64,000 bases of DNA from NCBI RefSeq assembly GCF_021533195.1, contig NZ_JAJNKB010000011.1, positions 1 through 64,000 of the forward strand, in the 5' to 3' direction. Position numbers and translations under genes: made by a program. Numbering within the stretch: position 1 is the stretch's first letter; every line of letters begins with the position of its first letter. Under the pieces are notes generated by a model. It was not told the DNA's origin. It ran no database searches and was given only the letters and a program-made list of their open reading frames with translations. Source of the stretch: Portibacter marinus. Its GTDB lineage: Bacteria; Bacteroidota; Bacteroidia; Chitinophagales; Saprospiraceae. Positions 50,994 through 61,400 of the stretch are shown here, one piece after another.

Positions 50994-52244
50994 TCACATC
51001 ATGATCTCCTCATAGAGCGCTTCTTCGAGCTTCTCGTTTTGTAATTTTTCGCTTATTTTTAAAGCATTGTTTTTGTATTTCTTATTGTTGACAAGATCAG
51101 AGATCCTGTCATACAGATTATCGCTATTGATCTTGCTGATATCGATCCCTAGAGGACCTAATTCTTTTTTGGCAATGATTTTATTCCATACGTATTGATC
51201 AACGATGTGAGGAATAATTAAAGTAGCACAACCGTATTTCAGTCCAGTATGTGTGGTACCAGAACCCCCATGGTGAACCACCGCATAAAGTTTAGGAAAA
51301 ATATAGTCGTAAGGAATTTGATCTACAAAATGAAGAAGATCATGGTCATATTCAGATAGAGCTGTTAAGCCTCCTGCTGCCGTATTGATGATGGCTGGTA
51401 CCCTTAATCTCATAAGAACATCCAATACAATTTCAGATTTTCCCTTAGGATCTGAATTAATCATACTTCCGAAGGTGACCAGAATTACTTTATTATGATC
51501 TTTAAGGAATGATTCCAAGGCTTGATCCGGTTTCCAATGAGTCGTTTTAGACCGTTCGTGATATCCTTTCACCGTCCAATGAGGAGGCCAATAATCAGGA
51601 CGTTGAAACAATGTTGGAGATATGGTGTAAATGGCTTTATTGCCAAACAAAGCCTGTTGGATATCTTTTTGTCTGATTTTCTGCGGGACATCTAATTTTT
51701 TAACCGCACCCATTACCGTTTTCACCAAGCCAAAATTGGCCAATTTGTACGTCCATTTGTTGATCATAGGTCCAAAGTCCTTATTGAAGGCAACATGTGC
51801 ATGGTCTTTCACATAATGAAGATAAGGTACCGGGCTGATTAGAGTCGTTTGTCCAGGGTTCGAATGACTCCAAATTACCGGATAGATGACTTTACCATTA
51901 TGTATAATTTTATCAGGCTGTTCTCGCTCCACCACCTCTTTTTGAATCTTAAGCATGACCGCATTGATCTTATTCTGCATTTTGACGAGCTTCAAATAAG
52001 CCTTCAGTTTCTTCCAGCCAAACGAGCCGCCACCCATTGCTATTTGACCCGCAGGACTATCCAACATTTCAATAAAATCAGGTCCCAAAGATTCGAATCT
52101 GAGCCCTGTATCTAAAGCCAGATCTCTGAATTGTTCCGGCATTAAGCATAATACTTCGTGGTTTCTGGCTCGCAGAATTTCACCTATTGCCAGGAAGGGT
52201 TCCATATCTCCGCGAGTACCTACTGAGGTTAGTATAAATTTCAT
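50994..52244 (-). CDS. UGT/GT1-type glycosyltransferase
   Basis: The 416-residue cytosolic protein has a GT-B fold. It starts MKFILTSVGTRGDMEPFLAI, the GT1/EryCIII-like N-terminus. The acceptor half contains 'MPEQFRDLALDTGLRFESLGPDF'. The donor half contains 'VILVTFGSMINSDPKG', 'LHFVDQIPYDYIFPKLYAVVHHGGSGTTHTGLKYG' (the donor-binding motif, shown by its landmarks) and 'PHIVDQYVWNKII'. Homologues glycosylate sterols, flavonoids, macrolides or lipids. It shares its direction with the hydrolases upstream, 26 nt from the first. The acceptor is unknown. Confidence 0.9.
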   Translation of the reverse strand: MKFILTSVGTRGDMEPFLAIGEILRARNHEVLCLMPEQFRDLALDTGLRFESLGPDFIEMLDSPAGQIAMGGGSFGWKKLKAYLKLVKMQNKINAVMLKIQKEVVEREQPDKIIHNGKVIYPVIWSHSNPGQTTLISPVPYLHYVKDHAHVAFNKDFGPMINKWTYKLANFGLVKTVMGAVKKLDVPQKIRQKDIQQALFGNKAIYTISPTLFQRPDYWPPHWTVKGYHERSKTTHWKPDQALESFLKDHNKVILVTFGSMINSDPKGKSEIVLDVLMRLRVPAIINTAAGGLTALSEYDHDLLHFVDQIPYDYIFPKLYAVVHHGGSGTTHTGLKYGCATLIIPHIVDQYVWNKIIAKKELGPLGIDISKINSDNLYDRISDLVNNKKYKNNALKISEKLQNEKLEEALYEEIMM

Positions 52245-52269
52245 GATTTTGAAAATGCTTTATGTTTGA

Positions 52270-53109
52270 CTATTTATCTATGACTGAATTTTGATTGCGC
52301 TTTGTTATCCGTTCTATTTCTTTTAATAATAACGGAAAAGCGGGTTCTGTCATGGAGTGATCATAACCATCTAATTCTAGTATTTCAATGTCTTGATGCC
52401 CGATTATTTTCATCATTCTATAGAAATAGGCATTTTCTTCATATCTACCAAGTAATTCTAATTCGCGATCCCCAGTTATCAAAAGAACCGGAGGAGCGTC
52501 CTTTCTCACGTGATAAAGTGGTGCCAATTCATCAATGATAGGTTGGGTTCCTCTAATTCCACGCTCTTTCCGGACCGTAAAGTGAGTGATGGTATGGCCG
52601 CTAAATGGTATTAGGCCGGCGATATTATTGGCATCAACGCCATGTTTTGCCAAATAGCTCGTGTCAAGACCAATCATACTTGCCAGATAACCTCCAGCGG
52701 AATGTCCTGAGACAAAAATTAGGGAAGGATCCCCACCGTATTTTTTAATATTTTTGACAACAAATGCTACTGCTGCAGCTGCATCTTCAATGTATTCTGG
52801 AGCTCGCACGCGCGGATAAAGTCTATAATTGACTCCTACTACTGCTACCCCTTTATCCAGCAGGGCAACAGGTATTTCCTTTTCACCAGACGTCAATCCC
52901 CCTCCGTGAAACCACACAATTGTAGCAAAAGACTCCTTGCCTTTCGGATAATAAAGATCTAAAACACATCTTTCACTTTGATATGAATTTGAAACCAAGT
53001 TGGAATCCTGATAGTATTTCAAATTAGATTCCATAATGTATTCCGTATCCTGAGTCCAAGAAAGACTCCAGAACATCGCACACATCAGCAATAAAAAATA
53101 ATCTTTCAT
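52270..53109 (-). CDS. Exported alpha/beta hydrolase (esterase-like)
   Basis: The ATG at 53107-53109 gives 279 residues starting MKDYFLLLMCAMFWSLSWTQ, a signal peptide. The fold shows HGGG ('VWFHGGGLTSGEK', oxyanion hole), the nucleophile elbow GHSAGG in 'IFVSGHSAGGYLASMIG', and 'LLITGDRELELLG' with the late catalytic His in 'DGYDHSMTEPAF'. This is the hormone-sensitive-lipase/carboxylesterase layout. It lies between two similarly directed hydrolase and transferase genes. The substrate is probably a small ester; nothing further can be said. Confidence 0.88.
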   Translation of the reverse strand: MKDYFLLLMCAMFWSLSWTQDTEYIMESNLKYYQDSNLVSNSYQSERCVLDLYYPKGKESFATIVWFHGGGLTSGEKEIPVALLDKGVAVVGVNYRLYPRVRAPEYIEDAAAAVAFVVKNIKKYGGDPSLIFVSGHSAGGYLASMIGLDTSYLAKHGVDANNIAGLIPFSGHTITHFTVRKERGIRGTQPIIDELAPLYHVRKDAPPVLLITGDRELELLGRYEENAYFYRMMKIIGHQDIEILELDGYDHSMTEPAFPLLLKEIERITKRNQNSVIDK

Positions 53110-53153
53110 ATGCCGTAGTTCTAAAGGGTTTTGCAAGATGCTCTACTTGCTTT

Positions 53154-54038
53154 TCAAATGCTTGTTTCTATTTCACTAAAATTATTTAACCAATCGCCAA
53201 AATCCTGACTGAAACGCTCAAAATCTTCTATTAAGGGCAAATGACCGCAATCATCGTAAATTAATAATTTTGAATGAGGAATCACATGATCTATGATCAT
53301 GGCGTGTTCAATTCTGATGATTTTATCACGATTTCCTGTGATAATCCAGGTTTCCGGTTTTAAATCTCTCAACATATCCGTGATATTGATGCTGGGCAAT
53401 TGACTGAATATCATGTGTAATTTTGCTATATCATGCTTGCGAATTAAGGGATACATTTTGTCAATGGTCTTGTTGAATATTTCCTTTCGTCGAAGTTTGA
53501 GAGCCTGATGGGCATATGATAGTGCTGCTTCTTTGAAAATAAGCTTGCTTCGCTTCATCATGTGAAAAGCGGATTGAAAAGCTTTAGATTGAAGTAGGTT
53601 GCCTTGTGATATTTTTTGTACCCAACCTTCAAATCCCGTCCAATTCCCGTTAAGAAAACCACTGATGCTCATCACTGAAATGACATGCTGAGGAAATTGA
53701 CTGGCATAATTCAAAGCTACAAATCCGCCCATACTATGGCCTACAAGCAGTGCCTTGCTTTTGACGATATCAAGAATAAAACCATTGAGAAAGTCATTGA
53801 AGAAATTAATGTCAACAGTTGCGGGATTGAAACCGTCAGGTAAAGTCGATGGATAGTGGCCTGGCAAACTTAGTTGATACCAGGTTCTTTCCACGGCCAA
53901 CTGTTCCATACCAATTTGCCAGAAATTGAATGATGCTGAAAAGCCATGAATTAGGATAATCGGTGCAAGATTGGATTTTGATATTTTAGAAGAGAAAGCT
54001 ATTTTCTGATCACCATGATGATAAAATTGTATTTCCAT
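53154..54038 (-). CDS. Alpha/beta fold hydrolase
   Basis: The 294-residue cytosolic hydrolase has 'PIILIHGFSASFNFWQIGME' (oxyanion region), nucleophile motif GHSMGGFVALNYASQFP near 98, 'WIITGNRDKIIRIEHA' (acid Asp) and 'YDDCGHLPLIEDFERF' (catalytic His). This is the MhpC/esterase-type family. There is no signal peptide. It is 45 nt upstream of the exported hydrolase in the same direction and may share its transcript. Substrate unknown. Confidence 0.85.
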   Translation of the reverse strand: MEIQFYHHGDQKIAFSSKISKSNLAPIILIHGFSASFNFWQIGMEQLAVERTWYQLSLPGHYPSTLPDGFNPATVDINFFNDFLNGFILDIVKSKALLVGHSMGGFVALNYASQFPQHVISVMSISGFLNGNWTGFEGWVQKISQGNLLQSKAFQSAFHMMKRSKLIFKEAALSYAHQALKLRRKEIFNKTIDKMYPLIRKHDIAKLHMIFSQLPSINITDMLRDLKPETWIITGNRDKIIRIEHAMIIDHVIPHSKLLIYDDCGHLPLIEDFERFSQDFGDWLNNFSEIETSI

Positions 54039-54087
54039 AAATGACTTCCGATCCTCTATAAAGTTTACTTAGAGCAGGCAAGGTACA

Positions 54088-54456
54088 TCAAAACAAACCA
54101 TTTTCATTGGGACTGGCTTCATCAATTATTTGTCCTAGATCCCACAGCTCCACGATTTTTCCATTTTCAAATTTAAAAAGGTGGACCACCGTAATTTTCA
54201 TGCTCTTCTTTACGATCAAAGAATGTGTGATCACAGTTTGACCATCCTGAAAAACATTTTTAACATCGACCAACTCATTGGGTTCATCATTGTGGGCTTG
54301 TTTCATGGCTTCCAACAATGACTGGCGGTCACCTTTAAAATATTGATTATGGTGAATGAATTCTTTTGAAACATATTTATCGTAGCCTTCCTCCACTTTA
54401 CCAGTACCAACGAGATGTAAGAAATCCTTAGCAATATCCTTTGGGTTCTTTTTCAT
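54088..54456 (-). CDS. SnoaL/NTF2-like protein
   Basis: The 122-residue NTF2-like protein opens with MKKNPKDIAKDFLHLVGTGK. The pattern 'YVSKEFIHHNQYFKGDRQSLLEAMKQAH' and then 'VVHLFKFENGKIVELWDLGQII' is typical of the SnoaL-like polyketide cyclase group, with the helical lid and the long curved sheet. 'HHN' contributes polar residues that often line the pocket. The role is unknown. It lies 10 nt downstream of a small lipoprotein gene. Confidence 0.8.
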   Translation of the reverse strand: MKKNPKDIAKDFLHLVGTGKVEEGYDKYVSKEFIHHNQYFKGDRQSLLEAMKQAHNDEPNELVDVKNVFQDGQTVITHSLIVKKSMKITVVHLFKFENGKIVELWDLGQIIDEASPNENGLF

Positions 54457-54466
54457 CGTTTATTAT

Positions 54467-54838
54467 TTATCCATGCAATTTAATCCATTCTACATTATCA
54501 TTATCAGAAATCTTGATGACCAATGTTTGAGTACTCATAGGCCATGCTCCAATTCTTTTTTGAGATATGGTGTAATACAGATGCTTTTCGGAGGTGCGAT
54601 CTGGTTCGCCCAATAAGTCAATAATTTCAGGATACCTAAGGCTTCTTACGCGATCGCCATATAATATTTCATCAACCATCGACGCCCGATAAGGATAATC
54701 TGCACCTTTTTTTTCTTTCCATTTTCTAGCATCAAATGCAGATTCAGATCCTTTCACGCCATTATTTCTATGATCAACTTGGCAAGAAAAGATAAAAATA
54801 CAAATCATGAGGATCATCCACTTTCCCATTACTCGCAT
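54467..54838 (-). CDS. Small lipoprotein of unknown function
   Basis: The 123-residue product carries a lipoprotein signal with lipobox FIFSCQ (Cys19) in MRVMGKWMILMICIFIFSCQ. The mature part includes 'SLRYPEIIDLLGEPDRTSEKHLYYTISQKRI', recalling SmpA/OmlA-type domains in which 'LLGEPD' marks a beta-hairpin, and ends with a short strand 'TQTLVIKISDNDNVEW'. It may be an envelope assembly or stress factor, though the similarity is short. An alternative start 9 nt downstream is possible. Confidence 0.6.
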   Translation of the reverse strand: MRVMGKWMILMICIFIFSCQVDHRNNGVKGSESAFDARKWKEKKGADYPYRASMVDEILYGDRVRSLRYPEIIDLLGEPDRTSEKHLYYTISQKRIGAWPMSTQTLVIKISDNDNVEWIKLHG

Positions 54839-54952
54839 GATCGATGTTTTATATTGAAGATAAGATTTTCATACAAATGCGAAAAATGCGACAAATTGAG
54901 TGTGACTAAAGCTTGAGTTTTCATACACCAAAACTTAAATTGCGAACGTTAT

Positions 54953-55067
54953 CATATTTGCATGAAAAAACAATGTTCTGCTATAATCAAAGGAGAAACA
55001 TTGTAAGAATAAGAGTACACAAATTAGTAATTAAGATGCCGGCTGCTTTTTTGTATCCGGCATTTTC
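54953..55067 (+). ncRNA. Candidate small RNA with two stem-loops
   Basis: A near-consensus -7 box CATATTTG (54953-54960) is followed by a stem-loop CAATGTT (54971-54977)/AACATTG (54997-55003), then by ATGCCGG/CCGGCAT (about 55035-55060) and TTTTCT. This is the layout of a small RNA of about 100 nt with an intrinsic terminator. A 14-codon frame inside it is too short to judge. The second stem could instead serve the minus-strand gene that ends at 55067. Confidence 0.35.
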
Positions 55068-56395
55068 TATTCTACCCATTTAATTTGATAAATTCTGCTC
55101 GGAGTGGAGGCTTGTGTATGTTGAGGTACAATATCCTCACAACCGCTGACAAATAAGGTCTGACCATCTTGACTAAACTCGAGACCCATAGGCCGATTGA
55201 AATCTGCTGTCACAATATCCCCATATGGCAATAGCCTTTCTCCTGTACCCGCAAAAACCTCCACTTTGCCGTCCATTGTAACGGAATAAATACGGTGAGT
55301 AGAGGTTCCTGCTACGTATAACTTACCATTGTAGAATTCCAGATGTCCAAGCCACATAATAAAAGGCACTAAATAGTCATCCGGTACATAGGTTGGAATG
55401 TTAGCGATGGTTTCAACTTCACCATTGGGATCTATTTTAATAATTTTACCTTCCTCCGAATTTATACTGGCATAGAGATTCCCAGAATCATCACCTGTTA
55501 GCCCTCTGATGCCTTTATCTACCTTGGCTAAGATCGATGCACTTCCGTCTATGGCGACTTTAATTACAAACCCTTCCCGATCTGCAATGTATAAGACACC
55601 CTGACCGTCTAAATATATACCCTCTGGCTTTTTTAATTCTACCTCTCCCATGCTTATCACTTCACTCGACCCTACTGATGAAAATTTGAGAACCTGACCT
55701 GCTTGTGTATGACTGACATAAAAATTTCCTTGTGGATCACTGTCTATGCCCCCTAAATATGGGTAGGCGTTAATTGAATTAGTTGTTTGTCCATTTGCTC
55801 CAATGTAAATGAGATGGGACATCTCAAAATCTCCATCTGAAAGATCATTGATAATATGGTAAGATGCCATGGCAAGTTGGCCGTCCTTATTCATGGCCAA
55901 CTCACCTGATCCACCTTCCAGTTGTTTTGTATGATGACAAACTATACGGTTAGAGCTTAGTATCAGATCTTCAGGAGTATGAACCAGTGAGGGTAAATAA
56001 ACTTCCGGATCTTTAGGTAGGGAAATGATTGCAGCACGATATGGTCTTCCCTCTATGATCAAATCCCCATCGCTATCCAACAATTCAGAAGGCATCCGCT
56101 TACCTTTTCTAGGGATCACTTCATTGGGCTGAGCATCTACATAATGAGCATTACTCAAACTTTGAAGAAAGTCCAAATCTTGTGATGAAAATCGCTCTGC
56201 TTTCACGATATAGATTCTATACTTGGCGATGTGATCCAGTCCAAATTGGTGGTATTTTATTTCTATATCTGAAGCATCTGCCCTGTTGCCGTTATCACGT
56301 GCCTGTGGATCGAATGCAGGCTCTAAGCTCTGTGTAGGTTCCATCTTTTGACAGCCATACGTCATGATAAAAAGAAAGATCAGGAAAAAAAACAT
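55067..56395 (-). CDS. NHL-repeat (SMP-30-like) beta-propeller lipoprotein
   Basis: The ATG at 56393-56395 gives 442 residues with a lipoprotein signal MFFFLIFLFIMTYGCQ; a longer frame adds residues without support. Residues about 170-430 form a six- or seven-blade propeller: 'YLGGIDSDPQGNFYVSHTQAGQVLKF', 'KPEGIYLDGQGVLYIADREG', 'RGLTGDDSGNLYASINSEEGKIIKI', 'FNRPMGLEFSQDGQTLFVSG'. The preceding 140 residues are a poorly characterised beta domain. It would be anchored in the outer or inner membrane facing the periplasm. Ligand or lactonase activity is not evident. Confidence 0.78.
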   Translation of the reverse strand: MFFFLIFLFIMTYGCQKMEPTQSLEPAFDPQARDNGNRADASDIEIKYHQFGLDHIAKYRIYIVKAERFSSQDLDFLQSLSNAHYVDAQPNEVIPRKGKRMPSELLDSDGDLIIEGRPYRAAIISLPKDPEVYLPSLVHTPEDLILSSNRIVCHHTKQLEGGSGELAMNKDGQLAMASYHIINDLSDGDFEMSHLIYIGANGQTTNSINAYPYLGGIDSDPQGNFYVSHTQAGQVLKFSSVGSSEVISMGEVELKKPEGIYLDGQGVLYIADREGFVIKVAIDGSASILAKVDKGIRGLTGDDSGNLYASINSEEGKIIKIDPNGEVETIANIPTYVPDDYLVPFIMWLGHLEFYNGKLYVAGTSTHRIYSVTMDGKVEVFAGTGERLLPYGDIVTADFNRPMGLEFSQDGQTLFVSGCEDIVPQHTQASTPSRIYQIKWVE

Positions 56396-56520
56396 GCAAA
56401 ATGAAGTTGCAAGATTTACCTTACCAAATGCCAAAATGTACAAAGTTCTGAAGAAAAGCATCCATCAATATACAATATTACTTAAGGATAAAATAGATAT
56501 TATTCCTCTCGATAGATCAC

Positions 56521-57564
56521 TTAGTCATTATCCACATCCTTGGTACCCATTAAATATCCCAGTGGTTGATAGGCTTTCAGATGATCAAACATCACTTTGA
56601 GCATTCCTGATAGAGGCAAAGCAAGAATAGCACCCGCTGCTCCCCATATAATACTAAAGGCAACCACTGTTAAAATGCTAAAGAGAGGATTCAGGTCTAT
56701 ATTGTCACCCACAATCCAGGGCTGTAAAATATACGATTCAATCACTTGAGCGACGGACATGATGGCTACAATTAATAATATATCTGTCATGCTCCCTCCT
56801 GTAGCTAGTGTAATCAGGCAAGCCATAAGCCCACCCACAAGATTACCAACAAATGGGATAAAAGTCAGAAAAGCAGCCAAAACCGCAAGTAAAATAGCAT
56901 AGTCAATGCCAACCAGGAAAAAACCTAAGCAATAAACCACTGATAGAATTCCTATAATGATTAACTTGCCATTAAGGTACTTTTGTGTCACCGTTGCCAC
57001 ATCTTCAATGGTATTCTCTGCCTTCTCATCATTATGAAAAATTCTGTGAAAAAAATTACTGATGCGATTTCTTTCTGCCAATAATAGAATGCAATATACA
57101 AGTGAAAGAAAAAATTTACTCACAATACCTGCTACACCACCTATAAATGCTAGAATGTTATTCTGCATTTTATTGACTGCTTCTTTCGCGTATTCTTCCT
57201 GATCTTTAAAGTTAATCCCAAACCAATTTTTAATATAGTTCTGTGCCTGTTTTTGAAGTTCAATCATTTCCTCCTTGATCTTGTCAGATTGTTCTGCTAA
57301 CTCTTTAATCTGCCAACCCAAGGCACTCAAAAGACCTACAACAAAAAGCAAAATCAACAGGGTACTGACTATTGCTGATAGATACTTATTAAGCCTCCAC
57401 TTTAAAAGCTTATCGTAAATCGGATTGAGTAAAAAAGCAAACATCCCTCCGAAAACGAGAGGGATCAGCAGCCCCTTGCCATAGTACATGATGATGGAGG
57501 CGGCTATGACTACCAGCATGACCATCGTTGACCTCTTAATCTGTATTGCGCTTTCCTTTTTCAT
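56521..57564 (-). CDS. AI-2E family transporter (PerM-like permease)
   Basis: The 347-residue protein has eight or so hydrophobic segments: a pair at about 12-45, one at 62-85, a long helix 90-115 ('EEMIELQKQAQNYIKNWFG'), and a cluster at 135-325 such as 'VLAAFLTFIPFVGNLVGGLMACLITLATGG', with 'GDNIDLNPLFSILTVVAFSIIWGAAGAILALPLSGMLKVMFDHL' as the family's C-terminal landmark. The family includes exporters for AI-2 and Na+/H+ exchangers; the actual substrate is unknown. It is encoded 17 nt downstream of the HAD phosphatase gene and probably cotranscribed. Confidence 0.88.
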   Translation of the reverse strand: MKKESAIQIKRSTMVMLVVIAASIIMYYGKGLLIPLVFGGMFAFLLNPIYDKLLKWRLNKYLSAIVSTLLILLFVVGLLSALGWQIKELAEQSDKIKEEMIELQKQAQNYIKNWFGINFKDQEEYAKEAVNKMQNNILAFIGGVAGIVSKFFLSLVYCILLLAERNRISNFFHRIFHNDEKAENTIEDVATVTQKYLNGKLIIIGILSVVYCLGFFLVGIDYAILLAVLAAFLTFIPFVGNLVGGLMACLITLATGGSMTDILLIVAIMSVAQVIESYILQPWIVGDNIDLNPLFSILTVVAFSIIWGAAGAILALPLSGMLKVMFDHLKAYQPLGYLMGTKDVDND

Positions 57565-57581
57565 CGTACCATCATATTATA

Positions 57582-58442
57582 CTATTCTCCTACGCCGAAT
57601 CGCAATAGCTTTATTTCTGCAGTCATGCGATCAATGGCGAGCTTGAGGCTTTTAAATAGTTCTGATTCTTCTTCATAGTTGGCGGATGCAACGTTGTGCA
57701 CCCTTCGATCTTCCGCCATTTGGTCATAGCCTTCCCATTCTTCATCCTTATCAGGATCTATTGCAATGGCTATTCCCCCACCCTTTTCCACGATCTGAAA
57801 GGCGGACATATCGCTAGCTCCATCGCCTACATAAATGATCTGCGACATGGGAACATAATCATTTTCCGGGTCATGATCAATATAGGTATTTTCAAGTTCA
57901 CTAGGCGAGTCCAAATCCAAACCTTCTTTCAATTGTTTGATGTAGTGTACTTTGTCAACATGGGTAATGATTCTCTTAGCACCGAGAATCCGACCTTCGG
58001 TATCGAATAAAAGCTCGCCACCATAAATTCTATCGAAGTGATCAGCAATAGGTGAAGCTTCAGGAATGGTTTTAAAACCAGCAGTCAACATCACAAATTC
58101 AAGTTCTATCTCTTCGTCTTTTTGTTGTAAGTGCGCTTTTAGCCTGGGAATGAAATCCTGAACTCCATCGAACAAAGGATAGCTAGCACCTAACTCTTCC
58201 ATAGATTGTTTTCTCAAAGGACTGTTGTCTTTGTGGCTCCACTCTCTAAAAGCCTCCGCCTTTGCAAGAGCGTATTGCCACATCTCATCCTTCATCCTTG
58301 AATTGACTTCTTCAGAAAAAGTTTCATAATCCAAATCGAGGTGATCGAACAGTTTTTCAGTTGTACTGGGACCTAAAGTTCCATCAAAGTCGAATACCAA
58401 TACAACTTTTTCTCTTAATATTCTAGTCGCTGAAGTAGACAT
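57582..58442 (-). CDS. HAD-superfamily phosphatase-like protein
   Basis: The 286-residue protein has the HAD nucleophile motif VLVFDFDGTLGPS (residues about 14-26, with the two Asp). It has motif III/IV-type 'IIYVGDGASDMSAFQIVEKGGG' near 228-249 and a Lys in the cap region. The cap sits between them ('SNYEEESELFK' belongs to the C-terminal tail). It is similar to phosphoserine-phosphatase-like HAD proteins. Substrate unknown. It precedes an AI-2E family permease gene in a two-gene operon. Confidence 0.85.
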   Translation of the reverse strand: MSTSATRILREKVVLVFDFDGTLGPSTTEKLFDHLDLDYETFSEEVNSRMKDEMWQYALAKAEAFREWSHKDNSPLRKQSMEELGASYPLFDGVQDFIPRLKAHLQQKDEEIELEFVMLTAGFKTIPEASPIADHFDRIYGGELLFDTEGRILGAKRIITHVDKVHYIKQLKEGLDLDSPSELENTYIDHDPENDYVPMSQIIYVGDGASDMSAFQIVEKGGGIAIAIDPDKDEEWEGYDQMAEDRRVHNVASANYEEESELFKSLKLAIDRMTAEIKLLRFGVGE

Positions 58443-58498
58443 AAAAATGCGTTTTGTCTCTCGAAGTGCTGATTCAATTGGAATTGTTCGCTTTTAGG

Positions 58499-61400
58499 TC
58501 ATTCTGTACTATCTACTCCTAAACTCATGAGATAGGCCAACAAATCCCTTAACTCATCTTTATGTAAATGGGCTGTTAAGCCAACTGGCATGAGGGAATT
58601 ACTGCCAATTTCAGTTTTTTTTATCTCTGAATTTCGAATTTCAATAACCTGACCATTGGCCTGACGAATACGCATTGATTGATCAGTTTTACGATCTAAA
58701 ATACCGATGACTTTCTCATCATCTTTATTAGTAATGATCATGGTCTCGTAGTTTTGTTTGATGTCTGCATTCGGGTTGATCACTGCTTCCAAGATTGCTG
58801 CTGGAGTCATAAAACTTCCTATCTTTCCCAGATGCGGACCACTAAGGCCACCTAATTTGTCCACCATATGGCAGGATCCACACATCAATTCCTGTCTGCG
58901 ATACACCAATCTTCCTCTGTACTGATCACCCTCATTTTGCGCAGCAACTATCAGTTCACTTTTCTCTTCTTCGGACATTTCCAACCCAATAGATGAGATT
59001 CCTCCTGCTTCTTTGACGACTTGTTCCAGTTCCAAAAGGTTAAGTCCTGCTGTCTGAACCGTACGTAAACTTGCACTTGCTACCATTTCAGGTAATGCTT
59101 CTTTTCTTAATGCGTTTACTAATATTTCGGGACCTTGGTTGGTTCTGACAAATGCACGAATCAGGGATTCTATGTGGTCCGCTTTTTCAAGCTCTTTCAG
59201 TAAATCAACGGCATTATTGACAGCTGCTTCTGGATCATGTTCTATCCATGCAATGTTAGCTGCTAGTCTGTTCTGAATTGGTCCAGGTGTACTGGCCATT
59301 TTCCTGACCTTCTCCTGCGTTCCGATTTCGATCAGTGCTCTGCTGCATTGCAACAAAAGTTCATCATCATCTGCATTATCAATCACCGACGCAAGATCAT
59401 TTTCAAATCCATTGGCTTGCCACTTGCCCACTAACTTGACGGCCTCTTTTTGCACTTTTAGTGAATCATCTTTGATCAGTAGGTGCAGTTCATCTAATAT
59501 TTCTGTACTTAATTTACGCTCTAAAGGGGAATCATTCACTATTGAGAGGAGTTTTGCACTATGTTCCTGACGGGACTTTTCGATTACTTCTTGAAATATC
59601 GGACCAACACCAATAAGGGCCAAATGCTCCCAAATTTCCTCTCTGGTCTCTTCTTTCAGATCTTTATCATCTTTGTGATCATAAAGATATTGTGCAACTT
59701 GAGGTTCTTCTGAAGTCAATAATGCGAATACCTGAGCATCGGTGTCGCCATCAAACAGATCCTCGCCGTCTGCAAACTTCTCTAGCCAAAGATCCTCTGT
59801 TTTTTGTAGTAATAAGGATAACGCAAACTCAAGGTATTCATCCATTTCGTGAACTCTTACCTTGATGCCTACTTCCACGGCTTCATATGTTCCTGCATTT
59901 CTCAACGCGTGTAGGGTTTCCAGACGCACCTGTGCATGAGGATCTCTGATCAATCTGCGGAATTCGTTGACATACTGGCTTTCCTGATCATAGTGCGATA
60001 TTAATCTAATGGCTGCAGCACGTTCTCTATGATCATCTGACTGTAAACTTCTCTCTAAATGCCCTTTATCAAAGTGTCCGATGGCTGCCAGTAACCAAAG
60101 TCCCTCGATTCTACTTTTCGACTCTGACGGCTTGAGGCTTACCATCCAGGATTTTATCTCAGAAGGCTCAATTTGTCTCTCTACCAATGCTCGGTTGGCT
60201 AATATTCTGACGACTTGTATTTCTGACTTCAGTAAGCTGAATTGATTCTCCAAGCTTAGTTCTCTTATGTTCTTCTGGGGTGCCAGCGCATTTTTTTTAT
60301 TGACCAACTTCCAAATTCTACCATGCGTCTTATCCCTCAGTGGGTGATGAAAGTCTACTTCGCCATGATCGATTATGGGATTGTACCAATCTACAATATA
60401 GAGCGCACCGTCTGGACCAAACTTTGTATCGACCGGTCGGTATGATCGGTTCTCTGAAACCAAAAGAGTTTGTAATTCTTCGGCCTCATAGGCACTATTT
60501 TGAGGACTCAATGCATACCTTATGGTCCGATTGGCTCTGAAATCATTGGTGATCAAGTGACCTTTCCATTCTCCTGGAAAATTAGAGGAATAGACCATTG
60601 CAGCGCCCGTATATTTGGGTTTGCCTGTATTGAGACCAGGCAGTATGCGCCGAGACCCTACAGCCTGCATGTGCGCTGACCCCGGAAAAATATAGCTTAT
60701 TCCTGCGTAGCTCGCACCATCAGTTGAAAAGGATTGTCCCCACTCATTCAGTGCCTCACCCCATGGATTGATCAATCCTCTGCTGAATACCTCTAATTTT
60801 TGATGTAGTGGATTATAAGACCATATTCCTGCTCCATTTAATGACTTTATTCCATCTTTAGTTTCAATGTATGAATTGATGTAAATTCCTTGAGTGAAAT
60901 GTAAATCACCCCATGGCATCCATTTTAAACCATGAATAGTGTGGTGTACATCTGCATTTCCAAAACCATCATACACGACGAAAGTTTCGTCTGCCTGATC
61001 ATCCCCATTATAATCTGCCAGGAAAAGTAATTGAGTGGTTGCAGTGACATAGGCTCCGCCCTTCACAGGCATGACCGAGTGCGGAACCAAGAGATTTTCA
61101 GCAAAGACGATGTGCTTGTCGGCCACGCCATCACCATCCGTATCTTCAAGAATCACAATCTTATCATTAGGCTCTCTGCCAGGTACAATGTGTGGATAAG
61201 TACTGCTTGTCGCCACCCAGGCGCGACCCCTGGTATCCCAATTGATATTAATGGGATTTGCTATCATCGGATCCTTTGCAAACAATTGAACTTCGAATCC
61301 CTCAGGCACCCGAAATGCCTTTTGCTCAGCGACAACATCCGGTTCAGGTATGAAAGCAGGAATTTCATCATCTGCATACTTTTTTGGTGCTTCATAGGGC

